A stretch of DNA of 64,000 nucleotides, taken from assembly GCA_946902985.2 (NCBI GenBank), contig OX336391.1:144649074-144713073 (forward strand). Reading direction: 5' to 3'. The notes beneath the pieces are model-generated. The model did no database searches, was not told the origin of the DNA, and saw only the letters and a program-made list of their open reading frames with translations. Of this stretch, positions 21,303-32,800 are shown in pieces (position 1 is the first letter of the stretch; each line of letters opens with the position of its first letter). The position numbers and the translations under genes were made by a program. The DNA is from Meconema thalassinum (taxonomy: Eukaryota; Arthropoda; Insecta; Orthoptera; Tettigoniidae).

Positions 21303-21640
21303 GTACCGACAGCGGCAGCTACGCTCGCTAAAGAGCAGCGCTAGGCCAATGGGCCCAGCTTTCTGTTGACTCGGTTGACGTGGGTTCGAGTCCCACCGAC
21401 GGCCGTCCTTGAAATGGTTTTTTGTGGTTTCCCCATTTTCAGCTCCAGGCAAATGCTGACTGGTTACGTCCTCATCCTTCCATACTCTTGCCCAGTTTCA
21501 TTCATCTTCATTCATTTCATCTCCTATTAACTTCTCTTATGAGGTTGGCGTCAGGAAGGGCATCCGGCCATAAAATCCATCTGACACATAGAATTTCATC
21601 ATCCCCGACTCCGTTAGAAACGGGAATAATGAGGGGCGTT
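21303..21640 (+). mobile_element. SINE-C copy
   Basis: tRNA-like head 'CAGCTACGCTCGCTAAAG', perfect B box GGGTTCGAGTCCC (about 21382), 'CCGTCCTTGAAATGGTTTT' core shared with 26571 and 51114, and a 3' body with 'GGCGTCAGGAAGGGCATCC'. Confidence 0.85.
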
Positions 21641-21704
21641 CTATTGAAGTGAAACTTGGGCTATTGATGCAGCAGAAAAGAAGAAATTTGAAGCGTTTTA
21701 AATG

Positions 21705-22033
21705 TGGTCTTACAGGAGAATGATGAAGATCATATGGGTAGATAGGGTTACGAATGAAGGGGTATAAAGACGAGTGGGAGAGGAGAGATGTTTCTGGCAA
21801 CTGCTAATGAACAGAAGAGATAGGTTGGTAGGACATATACTAAGTCACCCAGGAATAGCAAACTTAGTTATAGAAGGAAGGGTCAAGGATGAGAGCAGTA
21901 GGGGTAGACCAAGGTTAGTATATATTAAACAGATTGCCTCGGATGTATGGTGCGGTAGCTATGTAGGGATGAAACGATTAGCTCAGGACAGGGAAGCATG
22001 GAGAGCTGCATCAAACCAGTCGAAAGACTGAAG
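21705..22033 (+). pseudogene. LINE 3' end, C-terminal codons of ORF2
   Basis: The plus ORF (21774-22031) reads 'RLVGHILSHPGIANLVIEGR', then 'SSRGRPRLVYIKQIASDVWC' and 'DREAWRAASNQSKD', then stop. Paralogous to 25085-25405 (about 70% identical by eye). This is the LINE C-terminal tail of the RTE/CR1 style; no RT domain. Confidence 0.75.
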
Positions 22034-22034
22034 A

Positions 22035-22845
22035 CTCGCACAACAACAGACAAACATACACCACAATGAGAAACACAGTATGGTGGGACTGAGGCGACCT
22101 CCCGTCGCCCCAACCTGAACCACTGTTGCAAGGAAGTAAGCGCGAACTCAATTACGTAAACGTGTGGAAATGTGCATTGGCTTCTCCAAATTTCGTGTTG
22201 GAAATTTAATTTAAAAAGTCAACTCATGTTGAGTTCACCCTCGTGACTTGGACTACTTGGGCTAATGCAAGACGTGACGGGATCGATTTCTTCTATACCA
22301 TTTCCATAACACTTTATATCCCACCGAACAAATGGACTTGCAGCCGATAAAATCACCAAGTAAATCAATGAGACCTATAAACGTCTGTCACAGATAGTAA
22401 CTTGGTATCAAGTTGGAAAGACGTATCGAGCCTCGCTACGATAACTTTATTGTCCGTTGCTAGTGGCTGAGCATACGCCATAAATTAGTATTCAGCCAGG
22501 AAAGCGATTTTACGATCCAGTCGTTTCTCTTTTGTGAATATAAGTGAAACTTTCTAACGATGAACTTTCTGAGCTGCAGAGTAGCTATGATATTGGAGTA
22601 AACCATAGCTTAATACGCGCTGCAATCCAGGAATAAGATCTAGGCTAAATACCTATTCTTTCCTGGATCGATTTATAGATTTACGCACGCTTCAAAATAT
22701 TTGGGAATTATAGAGATAGGTCATATTTGTTTAACTTATGGTTTCCTTTTATAGTTGAAGCCATGAGATGCAAACGAGTTTTCCTCATTTTTTAAATATC
22801 TCATGCACGGTATATTACATGTCAATGTTGTAGTTGATTGATTTA
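22035..22845. other. no feature recognised
   Basis: No coding or repeat signal identified. Confidence 0.4.
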
Positions 22846-22847
22846 GG

Positions 22848-23140
22848 GGCTTTGCGATATCGTGTTCATGTAGCCCCGAGTACTGAAAGTGGTGATAGAC
22901 CTCCAAATTTGCTTGCTTAGTGTAAATATGTGATTGTTGTTAAATAGTCTGTTCAGATTGGATTGTACAGGTTACTTATCTGGTTGAGTCGTATGCTGTC
23001 CTGATGAGATCAGTTAACTTGTCACTATCTGTCACTAACTGACCATTTAACAACTATTACATAATCACACTAAGCAACATCGCAGGGACTATAACTAATA
23101 AATATTGACTAGTTGCATTATTTCAACTACTGAAAATCCA
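22848..23140. repeat. SINE-B tail fragment plus fold-back repeat
   Basis: 22848-22893 is a SINE-B tail (minus). 22905-22945 ('TTGCTTGCTTAGTGTAA') and 23035-23085 ('CACACTAAGCAACAT') form inverted arms of ~40 bp. Related to 19440-19700. Confidence 0.6.
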
Positions 23141-23265
23141 CAGCCTGCTTCCAGTCTCCGACCGGGTCAGGAATGGAATGAATGAAGCCCCTATCTAGCG
23201 GCGAGGATATGAACTGTGCCGGCTGCCGAGGCTGGTACCGTTCGAAGAATGGGTACTTCTGCTAG
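23138..23265. mobile_element. SINE-F fragment abutting a Helitron 3' end
   Basis: 23138-23232 is SINE-F (minus): 'CAGCCTGCTTCCAGTCTCCG'. 23238-23265 has CCGTTCGAAGAATGG (hairpin with one mismatch) then GTACTTCTG and CTAG followed by T: the Helitron 3' terminus layout (short hairpin, ~10 nt, CTRR, T). Confidence 0.7.
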
Positions 23266-23269
23266 TTTA

Positions 23270-24165
23270 ATTATAAGAGCCATTTTTATCATGTTTTATT
23301 AATTGTTAAGCAGGGTTTTAGTTTCATTTTTACCACATTTTAACCAGAACATTGTGTATGGCACGTAGAGGGGCTCGTTAGCCCCAGTGACAGTTCTTTG
23401 ATTAATACTCTCAAATTTAATTCAATTTAATTCAAAAACTAGAGCTAGAATTAGCGGGAAACCACTGACGTTGGAAACACTGCAGCTTAAATATAAGGAA
23501 ATGTCGTATGATTGGTCTAAATGGAGACCAAATGGAAGATTCCATCACATATATCCTGTTATTGTGTATAATGCGTTATAGAGCAAAAAGTGGAAATGTC
23601 GGTGTTTGCATATTTTATAATATGTTTCAAGTTTGTTTTCTGTTTGTGGGCCTGAGGCTCATAATGTTCACTGTTGCTCCAAGACTTCAGAGTGTGTAGC
23701 TGGATGTCGTTGTGTCGAGATGACTGATGGTTTTATTATGCGGGCGCAGCTGCGCTTAATGGAAAGCAGATCTCGAGGGCCTTTACAACTTACGGATTGT
23801 TTTCATATAAATAATAGTGTATTGAAGAAGGTATCCGGTCTAGTCCAGTAAATCTACATACCCACGTACGGCAATATGTGGACTCCATAGAGTCATGGTG
23901 CAGTAATTTGATTTGACGGTTATTGTTAAATTGCGTGACGTGATATAGTCGAAGGCACCTTAAGTTAACTACTAAAATGCAAATTATTTTTTCTTTGAAG
24001 AACTTTTTTCGAACGAGCCAATGCTGCCAACTTTGATATTTACTTTCTTAATCGTCTTAAAATCGTGCTGCAATAACACAACAGCTCAATTATAAATGGC
24101 ATAATATTGTGCCAGTCATTACGAGGCCAATACAGAAATTAAGTTACCTTACTTTTTAAATTAAA
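23270..24165. other. no feature recognised
   Basis: Small ORFs of 63-72 codons at 23508-23851 overlap in different frames and show no motif. Confidence 0.4.
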
Positions 24166-24167
24166 AG

Positions 24168-24560
24168 TTATTGTTGATTTTTAGGGTCTTTGCGACATTG
24201 CCATATAGCCTCATGTACTTGGGTGTGTGTAGAATTCGTCTGATTACCTGTGTAACTGTGATGTCTGTACTAGTGTGTGTAATGATAACTGAGGTAGGAT
24301 TTGGGTACGAAGCGGCCGTGGCTTTAATTTAGGAACCATCCCGGCATTTGTCTGGAGTAGAAGGGGGAAACCACGGAAAACCACTTCGAGGATGGCTGAG
24401 ATAGGAATCCAACCCGTCTCTTCTCAGTTTTTCCTCACTAGGATGAGTGTGCCCCGTTCTAGCCCTCAGACCAGAATTAAAATTCTTGGCTGAGCCGGGA
24501 ATCTAACCCCGACCTTCGCGGTCACAGACAATAAAGCTCATCACTACACGAAGAGGTGGA
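24168..24560 (-). mobile_element. SINE-B, near full length
   Basis: Tail 'GGGTCTTTGCGACATTGCC' at left, body 'CCCGGCATTTGTCTGG', head with GATTCCCGGCT near 24490-24555. Minus orientation. Confidence 0.8.
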
Positions 24561-24889
24561 CTTCTTCTCGAGAAAGTAAGTTTCCACTAGGAATTTGTCT
24601 GTTTGGGGTGATTATTGGTTATACAATATCAACTATGGTTATACTGTAATAATACAGGCTGATACGTATCCGGTTGTCTCCCTAACTGGAACTTCAAGCA
24701 GTTTCGTGTTCACTCTGGCACCAGTTATGGTCGATTCCGGATTTTTATCACCATTTTAGAAGTTCACCTAACATTAGGTATACTACATTTAGCATACATC
24801 GACAGTTGCATTACCAGCACTGCAACTAAATAATTGTACATATTGTATATATTTTTTTTCACCTGTATTCTCAAACATAGATGTTATAG

Positions 24890-25075
24890 GCTAAGTGTAA
24901 TGGATCTGATGATGATCGCTTGACGACCGAAACTGGTCATCCTAGTGTATTTATTTATCTCGTGTAATTTATTTCAGGATTAGGGCATAACCCAGCTCTA
25001 TTTGGGTACATTCGTGTTGAACGACTGAAAAGCACCACACTTTTGTTTAATAGTGTTTTAATACAATCCGATCAT
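24890..25075 (+). repeat. copy 2 of the hammerhead-bearing repeat family
   Basis: Collinear with 19230-19420 (minus) downstream of the ribozyme-like core: 'GTGTATTTATTTATC', 'CAGGATTAGGGCATAACCC', 'ATTCGTGTTGAACGACTGAA'. Confidence 0.7.
24902..24942 (+). ncRNA. hammerhead-ribozyme-like motif
   Basis: Plus strand: GGAU, CUGAUGA, a 16-nt stem II region with UCG/CGA pairing around a CUUGA loop, GAAA, CUGG, UC, AUCC. Stem I GGAU/AUCC is perfect. CUGG differs from the CAUG of the other copies but keeps the closing C-G and can still self-pair as a dimer (with G-U pairs). The same extra U follows CUGAUGA. Cleavage is predicted 3' of the UC. Confidence 0.5.
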
Positions 25076-25084
25076 TTGTGAGGA

Positions 25085-25405
25085 AGATAGACTAACCCAT
25101 TAAGTGGTATTAAGACGAAAGGGCGAAGAGAGATGCTTATGGCTACTGTTAATGAAGAGAAGGTATAGGTTGGTAGGACACATACTAAGACACCCAGGAA
25201 TAGCAAACTTTGTTATGGAAGGAAGGGTCGAGGGCAAGAACAGTCGGGGTGGACCAAGATTAGAATATCCTGAACAGATTGTCATGGATGTAAGGTGTGG
25301 TAGCTATTTAGAGATGAAACGATTAGTTCAGTACAGGGATGAATGGAGTGCTGCATCAATCCAGGCAAAAATTGAAGACTCAAACACACAATATTTATTT
25401 TAGAT
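25085..25405 (+). pseudogene. LINE 3' end, C-terminal codons of ORF2
   Basis: The plus ORF (25104-25403) reads 'RRYRLVGHILRHPGIANFVM', 'GKNSRGGPRLEYPEQIVMDV' and 'YLEMKRLVQYRDEWSAASIQ'. Paralogue of 21705-22033. 5' truncated; no catalytic part. Confidence 0.75.
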
Positions 25406-25444
25406 TACGGTATTTAAATAATATATTCCCCGCCTAATATATTA

Positions 25445-25805
25445 ATAATAATATCGTATGGCCTCGAGTGCCAGGTGCAAGCTTTGTTAATTGATGCCTA
25501 GAGGGCAGATTGCATGTCGAATTTTATCGCTCCTTGGAGCTTAGATATCTAACCTCCTTGGCACTATAGCGCTTTCTAGTAGAGAAAGGAGAAACTTTTT
25601 GTGTTGGCGGAAATCCTGAGATTAATTTTGCCATTATGAACACGGCTTACTGAATTCAAATGGGTTCTTTAACATGCCAACAACAAATGACATGCGTACC
25701 ATGATTTTTGTCACCTTAAAAAAAATCACTTACCACGGCCAGGAGCGAACCTGCAAGCTTGGGGTTGGTAGTCGGACACGATAACCACTCACCCACCGTG
25801 GCAAG
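25445..25805 (-). mobile_element. SINE-E, full length
   Basis: A 17-bp TSD, CCCCGCCTAATATATTA, lies at 25428-25444 and 25806-25822. The minus-strand head carries TGGGTGAGTGG (A box) and GCAGGTTCGCTCC (B box). Tail of ATT-type repeats at the left. Only copy of this family in the window. Confidence 0.88.
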
Positions 25806-25824
25806 CCCCGCCTAATATATTAGT

Positions 25825-26570
25825 GCACAATGGTGTTGACCGACTGAATAGCATTCTGTAACGACAGTGAGTCTTACTTGAAAGCAGGTGTCTGGATCTC
25901 TGTTATAGAATGCTTGGACTGGTTACTCTACAGATATACATCAATACATTCCTATTTCGATTGCCCCTGCATTCCTCTCCTATTGGGATCGGATCGCTAG
26001 CCGCTGGAAGTCAAAGCACCTTGCGATGTGAATTATGTGTGTGCTGACATACATGGCATTCTTTATACGGAAAATACGACACCGCCGTCTCGTGGTACAT
26101 GGGATCGGAGCTGTACACTCACAGCTGTTGGCCTCCTTATGTCCACTAAACATAAAGACTAGGCTTCACTGCTCGTGCACAGCTGTTGGAGAGCAGCAAC
26201 AAAATGAGAATGTATTTCAAAATTACATTTTTCTTTTAAGCTTGTGAATGAACTTTTTGTGGGGCAGACTAGCCTAGATTAAAGTCATTTGTCTACGAGG
26301 CTGATGTTGGTTAGTGTGTTTTGGACTGAATAACACAGTCAATTAAGTGCTGGTCTTCAAAATACATGATTGACTCATCGTTCACCACTTAGCCCGATGG
26401 TAATAAGGATGTTTATGTGCAATGATTTGGTGACAGTAGATTTATTAGCACTTCAAAAGTTTCTTCCAGGGCACAACTCCTAAGTCCTTGTATTTCTGAA
26501 GGTGCAGGAGTTAAAGAGAACCGCAATATCCACATTGTAGCCTATTGTTGATATTATTATTATTATTGAC
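25825..26570. other. no feature recognised
   Basis: A short HHR-family-like word (GTGTTGACCGACTGAATAGC) occurs at 25833. Otherwise nothing identified. Confidence 0.4.
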
Positions 26571-26860
26571 CGACAGAAGTAGTTACACTTGCTATGAAGC
26601 CAAGCTATCCGCGGATTCAGTAGACGTAGTTTCAAGCCCCACCGCCTGCCGTCCTTGAAATGTTTTTTGTGGTTCCCCATTTTCAACTGCAGGCAAATGC
26701 TGGGACGGTACCTTCTGACAGGCCACAGCCACTTCGTTCCTTATCCTTGCCCAGTTTCATTTACCTTCAGTCATTTCATCTCTCATTAACTACTCCCATG
26801 ATATTGGCGTCAGGAAGGGCATCCGACCGTAAAAACCACCCGTCACATATACTTTAATCG
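26571..26860 (+). mobile_element. SINE-C copy, decayed head
   Basis: B box decayed (TTTCAAGCCCC). The core 'CGTCCTTGAAATG' and 3' body 'GGCGTCAGGAAGGGCATCCG' match 21303-21640. Confidence 0.8.
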
Positions 26861-26861
26861 C

Positions 26862-27330
26862 ATTTCATATAAACTACATACAATTATTCTTATTTTTCTT
26901 CTTCTTCTTCTTATTATTATTATATAGGATTATTTTCATATCGTGTATAGCCGAGTGTGTTCCAAGTAGACAAAGGCTGTATCATCCCCGCTCTATTGTA
27001 CAGTAGTTCTGTGTTTATTACTCGACGGACAACGGTGCATGAGCATGCCTTTTGCATTTGTATATTTGTGTAGATGGGTAAACTTACAGTGTTTTGAGAC
27101 TTTCTGAAAATTCTTAAGGGATCACTTCTGTGGCTCATATGACCACTGGAATATGTACAGAGTTTTGAATCCATGTGAATTTGAGCTCCTCTGCCAGGTG
27201 TTTGTAGTTAGAAATATTCTCGCTTCAAGTATCCATCTGGTTCTAGATGTTAGAATAGCTATATTTAACATAAAGGTCACTTTCTCAATTTTATCTGTAA
27301 TGATCATATCCTGTGAAGTACTGTGTTGTA
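26862..27330. other. no gene; TTC/TTA microsatellite at 26888-26925
   Basis: Short simple repeat followed by unremarkable DNA. Confidence 0.45.
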
Positions 27331-27334
27331 GTCG

Positions 27335-27455
27335 CCTATAAAGGTAATTAAGACACTTGTATGGAAATTATAAAACTAGCTTTGCTCGTTTTATAAACAT
27401 ACTCGTGTCTTAATTTTTGCCATTATAGGCTTGTTGGATAATGTACTATTTTGAA
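27335..27455. repeat. solo hairpin end of the alpha/beta element family
   Basis: 'CGCCTATAAAGGTAATTAAG' pairs with 'CTTAATTTTTGCCATTATAGG' across an inner, nearly palindromic 'TTATAAAAC...GTTTTATAA' segment. Matches the right ends at 47095-47208 and 55120-55241. Confidence 0.75.
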
Positions 27456-27588
27456 TTGCAGGGGGAAGTAAAAGGAAAGTTAAATTAAAAGTAATTTTGA
27501 ATTTATCAATTAATCCTCATAAGAAGAAATTTCTAATTCATATCAATTAACTAACTTAGATTTTAAAAAAAATATTCAGTAGGCCTAT

Positions 27589-27923
27589 GAAAAATGAAAA
27601 TCCACAGCCTGCTTCCAGTCTCCGACCGGGTCAGGAATGGAATGAATGAAGCCCCTATCTAGCGGCGAGGATACGAACTGTGCCGGCTGCCGAGGCCTGA
27701 CGCACTCCTCTGGGGCAATGATTAAATGAATGATAGATGAAATGAAATGATAGTGAAGAGTGTTGTTGGAATGAAATTTTGACAGGGAAAACCGGAGTAC
27801 CCGGAGAAAAACCTGTCTGCCTCCGTTCTGTCCAACACAGATCTCACATGGAGTGACCGGGATTTGAACCACGGACTCAGCGGTGAGAGGCCGGCGTGCT
27901 GCCGCCTAAGCCACGGAGGCTCC
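27589..27923 (-). mobile_element. SINE-F, full length
   Basis: A 12-bp TSD, CAGTAGGCCTAT, lies at 27577-27588 and 27924-27935. Minus-strand head with 'GCCTAAGCCACGGAGG' complement and a GGTTCAAATCCCGG B box. The body contains 'CCCGGAGAAAAACCTGTCTG' (complement). Confidence 0.9.
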
Positions 27924-27935
27924 CAGTAGGCCTAT

Positions 27936-29070
27936 AATGAATCTATTTTAGTTTTTTTTTAAATTTCCGTGTAATCTCCAAAACTGTAAATGACCATCTT
28001 CAGTTCGATTGAGTAGCGAGCGTGCGAGCAGACGAGCCTCTCATTTCATTCGTTCTGTGAATATTTTGTTGTGCTGGAATATTGACTTTCATGGCAAAGT
28101 AATTAAGCTCCGGCATATATTCCAGGCTGATGAGTGCGACGACCAAGTCAGGCTCTTCAGCGGGCTGGAGACTAATTGCTTGCCGTGAACGCCAATATAT
28201 CATATTTGTGTACCTCTATTGTCAGGCGATATCGTTAAGGTGGCGTTAACTTAAGTTTTGGTGAACATATCCATTTTCTAATTTTTGATGTTTTGGGTCT
28301 CAATATATTGAAATATAGGAAGTTTGTTTAGAGTACTTAGAGGCAGATGACCTCAATGTTCCTCCCCTTAAAGTAGCAATAACAAACCAACTAACTAGAG
28401 GAAATATGTTCATTTATTTCCGAGATATGGGCTTGTAACGTTTGCCAACAGTGGCAAACATCTACCAAGTCTGTATTTAAAACAAAGTGTTTCAATAAAA
28501 CACAAGTAATAAATTTGAAGAACTACGACCATAAACTGTTCTTTTTGTGTATTTTGCATCAAATCTTCAACTTTAATAGTTACGTCATAAATGTACCTTT
28601 TATTAAATATTTATTTAGGCTATAACAATTCATAAATTGTGATGTTGGTAACCGTGAAAATTATTGCTTTTCCAGTAAGTTAACTACTTTATCATATAAT
28701 GGAAGTTTCACTTGTTGATACATTTTTATAATAACTCGTTTCGTATTTCATAGGGAACACCATTGCCCTCGAGCGAGGAGCACGGACATTTACGGGCATA
28801 ATGTCCATTAGACCTTTCTTGCTCCTTATCCAATGAGGAATAGTTTCATGCAGTTTGTTCACATTCCTCTCCATTTCAAGAGAATATTAATTATATTGTA
28901 CCCTCAATAAATGCCTTGGAAGTATTTAAGCCTATCACTGGCTGTTTACAATACGAAAGATGAAAAGTCTTTTTTTTTTTCTTTGTTGATTCTGTAGAAT
29001 GCATTTGTAGAATACGTTTTCGGCCAAGTTGTCTCATAAACAATTCCAGTTTTACCCAGTTAGTGGATAA
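27936..29070. other. no gene; one fold-back terminal phrase
   Basis: 28170-28200 carries a diverged copy of the 14.7-kb fold-back terminus (TTGCCGTGAACGCCAATAT). 28340-28385 has a degenerate SINE-G-like phrase. The rest is AT-rich and uninformative. Confidence 0.45.
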
Positions 29071-29430
29071 GCAGCCACGGTGGCCGTGAGTACTAACGCT
29101 CTTACCTCAATGGCATCGGGAAAGCGTGGATTCAAATCCCACCTCGGCCGTCATGAAAAACGGTTTTCGTAGTTTCCCATTTCTACCACCAGACAAATGC
29201 CGGACGGTTCCTTTTAACAGGTCGACGGCCGAGTTCCTTCCAAAATCCCTTTCCAGACCCTTCCTTAATGTGGCCCTCGCTAGCGGTCGACTTGGCGATC
29301 GGCCTGTCACCATCCCCAGTTATATCTAATGACAAAGTGGGCTCAGCTCCCAGGCATCGTCTTTGCGACGGTAGAGAAATGATCCCTTGCACAGTTCGTG
29401 GGTGAAGCCGAGCGATAACAATTATAAAGA
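29071..29430 (+). mobile_element. SINE-C-like SINE copy
   Basis: tRNA-like head 'GCCACGGTGGCCGTGAGTAC' and B box GGATTCAAATCCC (about 29130), then the core 'GGCCGTCATGAAAAACGG' and 'AGACAAATGCCGGACGG', similar to SINE-C. The 3' body differs ('GGGTGAAGCCGAGCGATAAC'). Confidence 0.7.
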
Positions 29431-29451
29431 GAAACACTAGTAGACAGCTGT

Positions 29452-29850
29452 TGTTTCATTCAAGGGGCTTGGAAAACACGGTCATTAAGCCCTGTGGACT
29501 TCGGAGTGAGTGGAACTTCGTCTGATAACCTTTGTCATTGTGATGGCTGTATTAGTGTGTGTACTATTTTGTAATTCAGGTAGAGTTTGGGAAGGAGGTG
29601 GCCGTGGCTTTAAGTTAGGAACCATACCGGCAATTGCCTGGAGTACAAGTGGGAAAACACGGAAATCCACTTCAAGGATGACTGAGGTGGGAATCGAACC
29701 CACAACTTCTCAGTTTTGCCTCCTGAGGCTGAGTGTACCCCGTTCCATCCCTCAGAATTACATTTCTTGGCAGAGTCGGAAATCGAACCCAGTCCTCCGG
29801 GGTAACAGCCAAGAATTCTAGTCGCTACACCACAGAGTGGTCAACAAGTA
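29452..29850 (-). mobile_element. SINE-B, full length
   Basis: Tail 'AGGGGCTTGG' at left; head with 'CACTCTGTGGTGTAGCGAC' on the minus strand at right (about 29815-29845). Contains two B-box-like words. Ends about 20 bp before the start of the 32-bp satellite. Confidence 0.85.
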
Positions 29851-29891
29851 GATAAGCCTACATACTTGTAGAGCCCTGCGCGGATAAGAAA

Positions 29892-32800
29892 AACTTTATC
29901 CGCATCCATCTCGCATCCGCACGACTGTTATCCGCATCCACCCCGTATCCGCACGACTGTTATCCGCATCCTCCCCGCATCCGCATGACTGTTATCCGCA
30001 TCCACCCGCATCCGCATGACTGTTATCCACATCCACCCCGTATCCGCATGACTGTTATCCGCATCCACCTCGCATCCGCATGACTATTATCCGCTTCCAC
30101 CCCGTATCCGCAAGACTGTTATCCGCATCCACCCCGCATCCGCACGACTGTTATCCGCATCCACCCCGCATCCGCATGACTGTTATCCGCATCCACCCGC
30201 ATCCGCATGACTGTTATCCACATCCACCCCGTATCCGCATGACTGTTATCCGCATCCACCTCGCATCCGCATGAATGTTATCCGCATCCACCCCGTATCC
30301 GCAAGACTGTTATCCGCATCCACCCCGCATCCGCACGACTGTTATCCGCATCCACCCCGCATCCGCATGACTGTTATCCGCATCCACCCGCATCCGCATG
30401 ACTGTTATCCACATCCACCCCGTATCCGCATGACTGTTATCCGCATCCACCTCGCATCCGCACGACTGTTATCCGCATCCACCCCGCATCCGCATGACTG
30501 TTATCCGCATCCACCCGCATCCGCATGACTGTTATCCACATCCACCCCGTATCCGCATGACTGTTATCCGCATCCACCCCGTATCCGCAAGACTGTTATC
30601 CGCATCCACCCCGCATCCGCACTACTGTTATCCGCATCCACCCCGTATCCGCAAGACTGTTATCCGCATCCACCTCGCATCCGCACGACTGTTATCCGCA
30701 TACACCCAGCATCCGCACGACTGTTATCCGCATCCACCTCGCATCCGCACGACTGTTATCCGCATCCACCCCGTATCCGCAAGACTGTTATCCGCATCCA
30801 CCTCGCATCCGCACGACTGTTATCCGCATCCACCCCGTATCCGCAAGATTGTTATCCGCATACACCCAGCATCCGCACGACTGTTATCCGCATCCACCCC
30901 GCATCCGCACGACTGTTATCCGCATACACCCAGCATCCGCAAGACTGTTATCCGCATCCACCCCGTATCCGCAAGATTGTTATCCGCATACACCCAGCAT
31001 CCGCACGACTGTTATCCGCATCCACCCCGCATCCGCACGACTGTTATCCGCATCCACCCCGCATCCGCAAGACTGTTATCCGCATCCACCCCGCATCCGC
31101 ACGACTGTTATCCGCATACACCCAGCATCCGCACGACTGTTATCCGCATCCACCTCGCATCCGCACGACTGTTATCCGCATCCACCCCGCATCCGCAAGA
31201 CTGTTATCCGCATACACCCAGCATCCACACGACTGTTATCCGCATCCACCCCGCATCCGCACGACTGTTATCCGCATCCACCCCGTATCCGCAAGACTGT
31301 TATCCGCATCCACCCCGCATCCGCATGACTGTTATCCGCATCCACCCCGTATCCGCAAGACTGTTATCCGCATCCACCTCGCATCCGCACGACTGTTATC
31401 CGCATCCACCCCGCATCCGCACGACTGTTATCCGCATACACCCCGTATCCGCACGACTGTTATCCGCATACACCCCGTATCCGCACGACTGTTATCCGCA
31501 TACACCCAGCATCCGCACGACTGTTATCCTTATACACCCAGCATGTGCATGACTGTTATCCTTATACACCCAGCATGTGCATGACTGTTATCCTTATACA
31601 CCCAGCATGTGCATGACTGTTATCCGCATACACCCAGCATCCGCACGACTGTTATCCACATCCACCTTGCATCCGCACGACTGTTATCCGCATACACCCA
31701 GCATGTGCATGACTGTTATCCGCATCCACCCCGTATCCGCACGACTGTTATCCACATCCACCTTGCATCCGCACGACTGTTATCCGCATACACCCAGCAT
31801 GTGCATGACTGTTATCCGCATACACCCCGTATCCGCACGACTGTTATCCGCATACACCCCGTATCCGCACGACTGTTATCCGCATCCACCCCGTATCCGC
31901 ATGACTGTTATCCGCATACACCCAGCATCCGCACGACTGTTATCCGCATACACCCCGTATCCGCACGACTGTTATCCGCATACACCCCGTATCCGCACGA
32001 CTGTTATCCGCATCCACCCCGTATCCGCATGACTGTTATCCGCATACACCCCGTATCCGCACGACTGTTATCCGCATCCACCTTGCATCCGCACGACTGT
32101 TATCCGCATACACCCAGCATGTGCATGACTGTTATCCGCATACACCCCGTATCCGCACGACTGTTATCCGCATACACCCAGCATCCGCACGACTGTTATC
32201 CGCATACACCCCGCATGTGCATGACTGTTATCCGCATACACCCCGTATCCGCACGACTGTTATCCGCATACACCCCGTATCCGCACGACTGTTATCCGCA
32301 TCCACCCCGTATCCGCATGACTGTTATCCGCATACACCCAGCATCCGCACGACTGTTATCCGCATACACCCCGCATCCGCACGACTGTTATCCGCATCCA
32401 CCTTGCATCCGCACGACTGTTATCCGCATACACCCCGTATCCGCACGACTGTTATCCGCATCCACCTTGCATCCGCACGACTGTTATCCGCATACACCCA
32501 GCATGTGCACGACTGTTATCCGCATACTCCCCGTATCCGCACGACTGTTATCCGCATACACCCCGTATCCGCACGACTGTTATCCGCATCCACCCCGTAT
32601 CCGCATGACTGTTATCCGCATACACCCCGTATCCGCACGACTGTTATCCGCATCCACCTTGCATCCGCACGACTGTTATCCGCATACACCCAGCATGTGC
32701 ATGACTGTTATCCGCATACACCCCGTATCCGCACGACTGTTATCCGCATACACCCAGCATCCGCACGACTGTTATCCGCATACACCCCGCATGTGCATGA

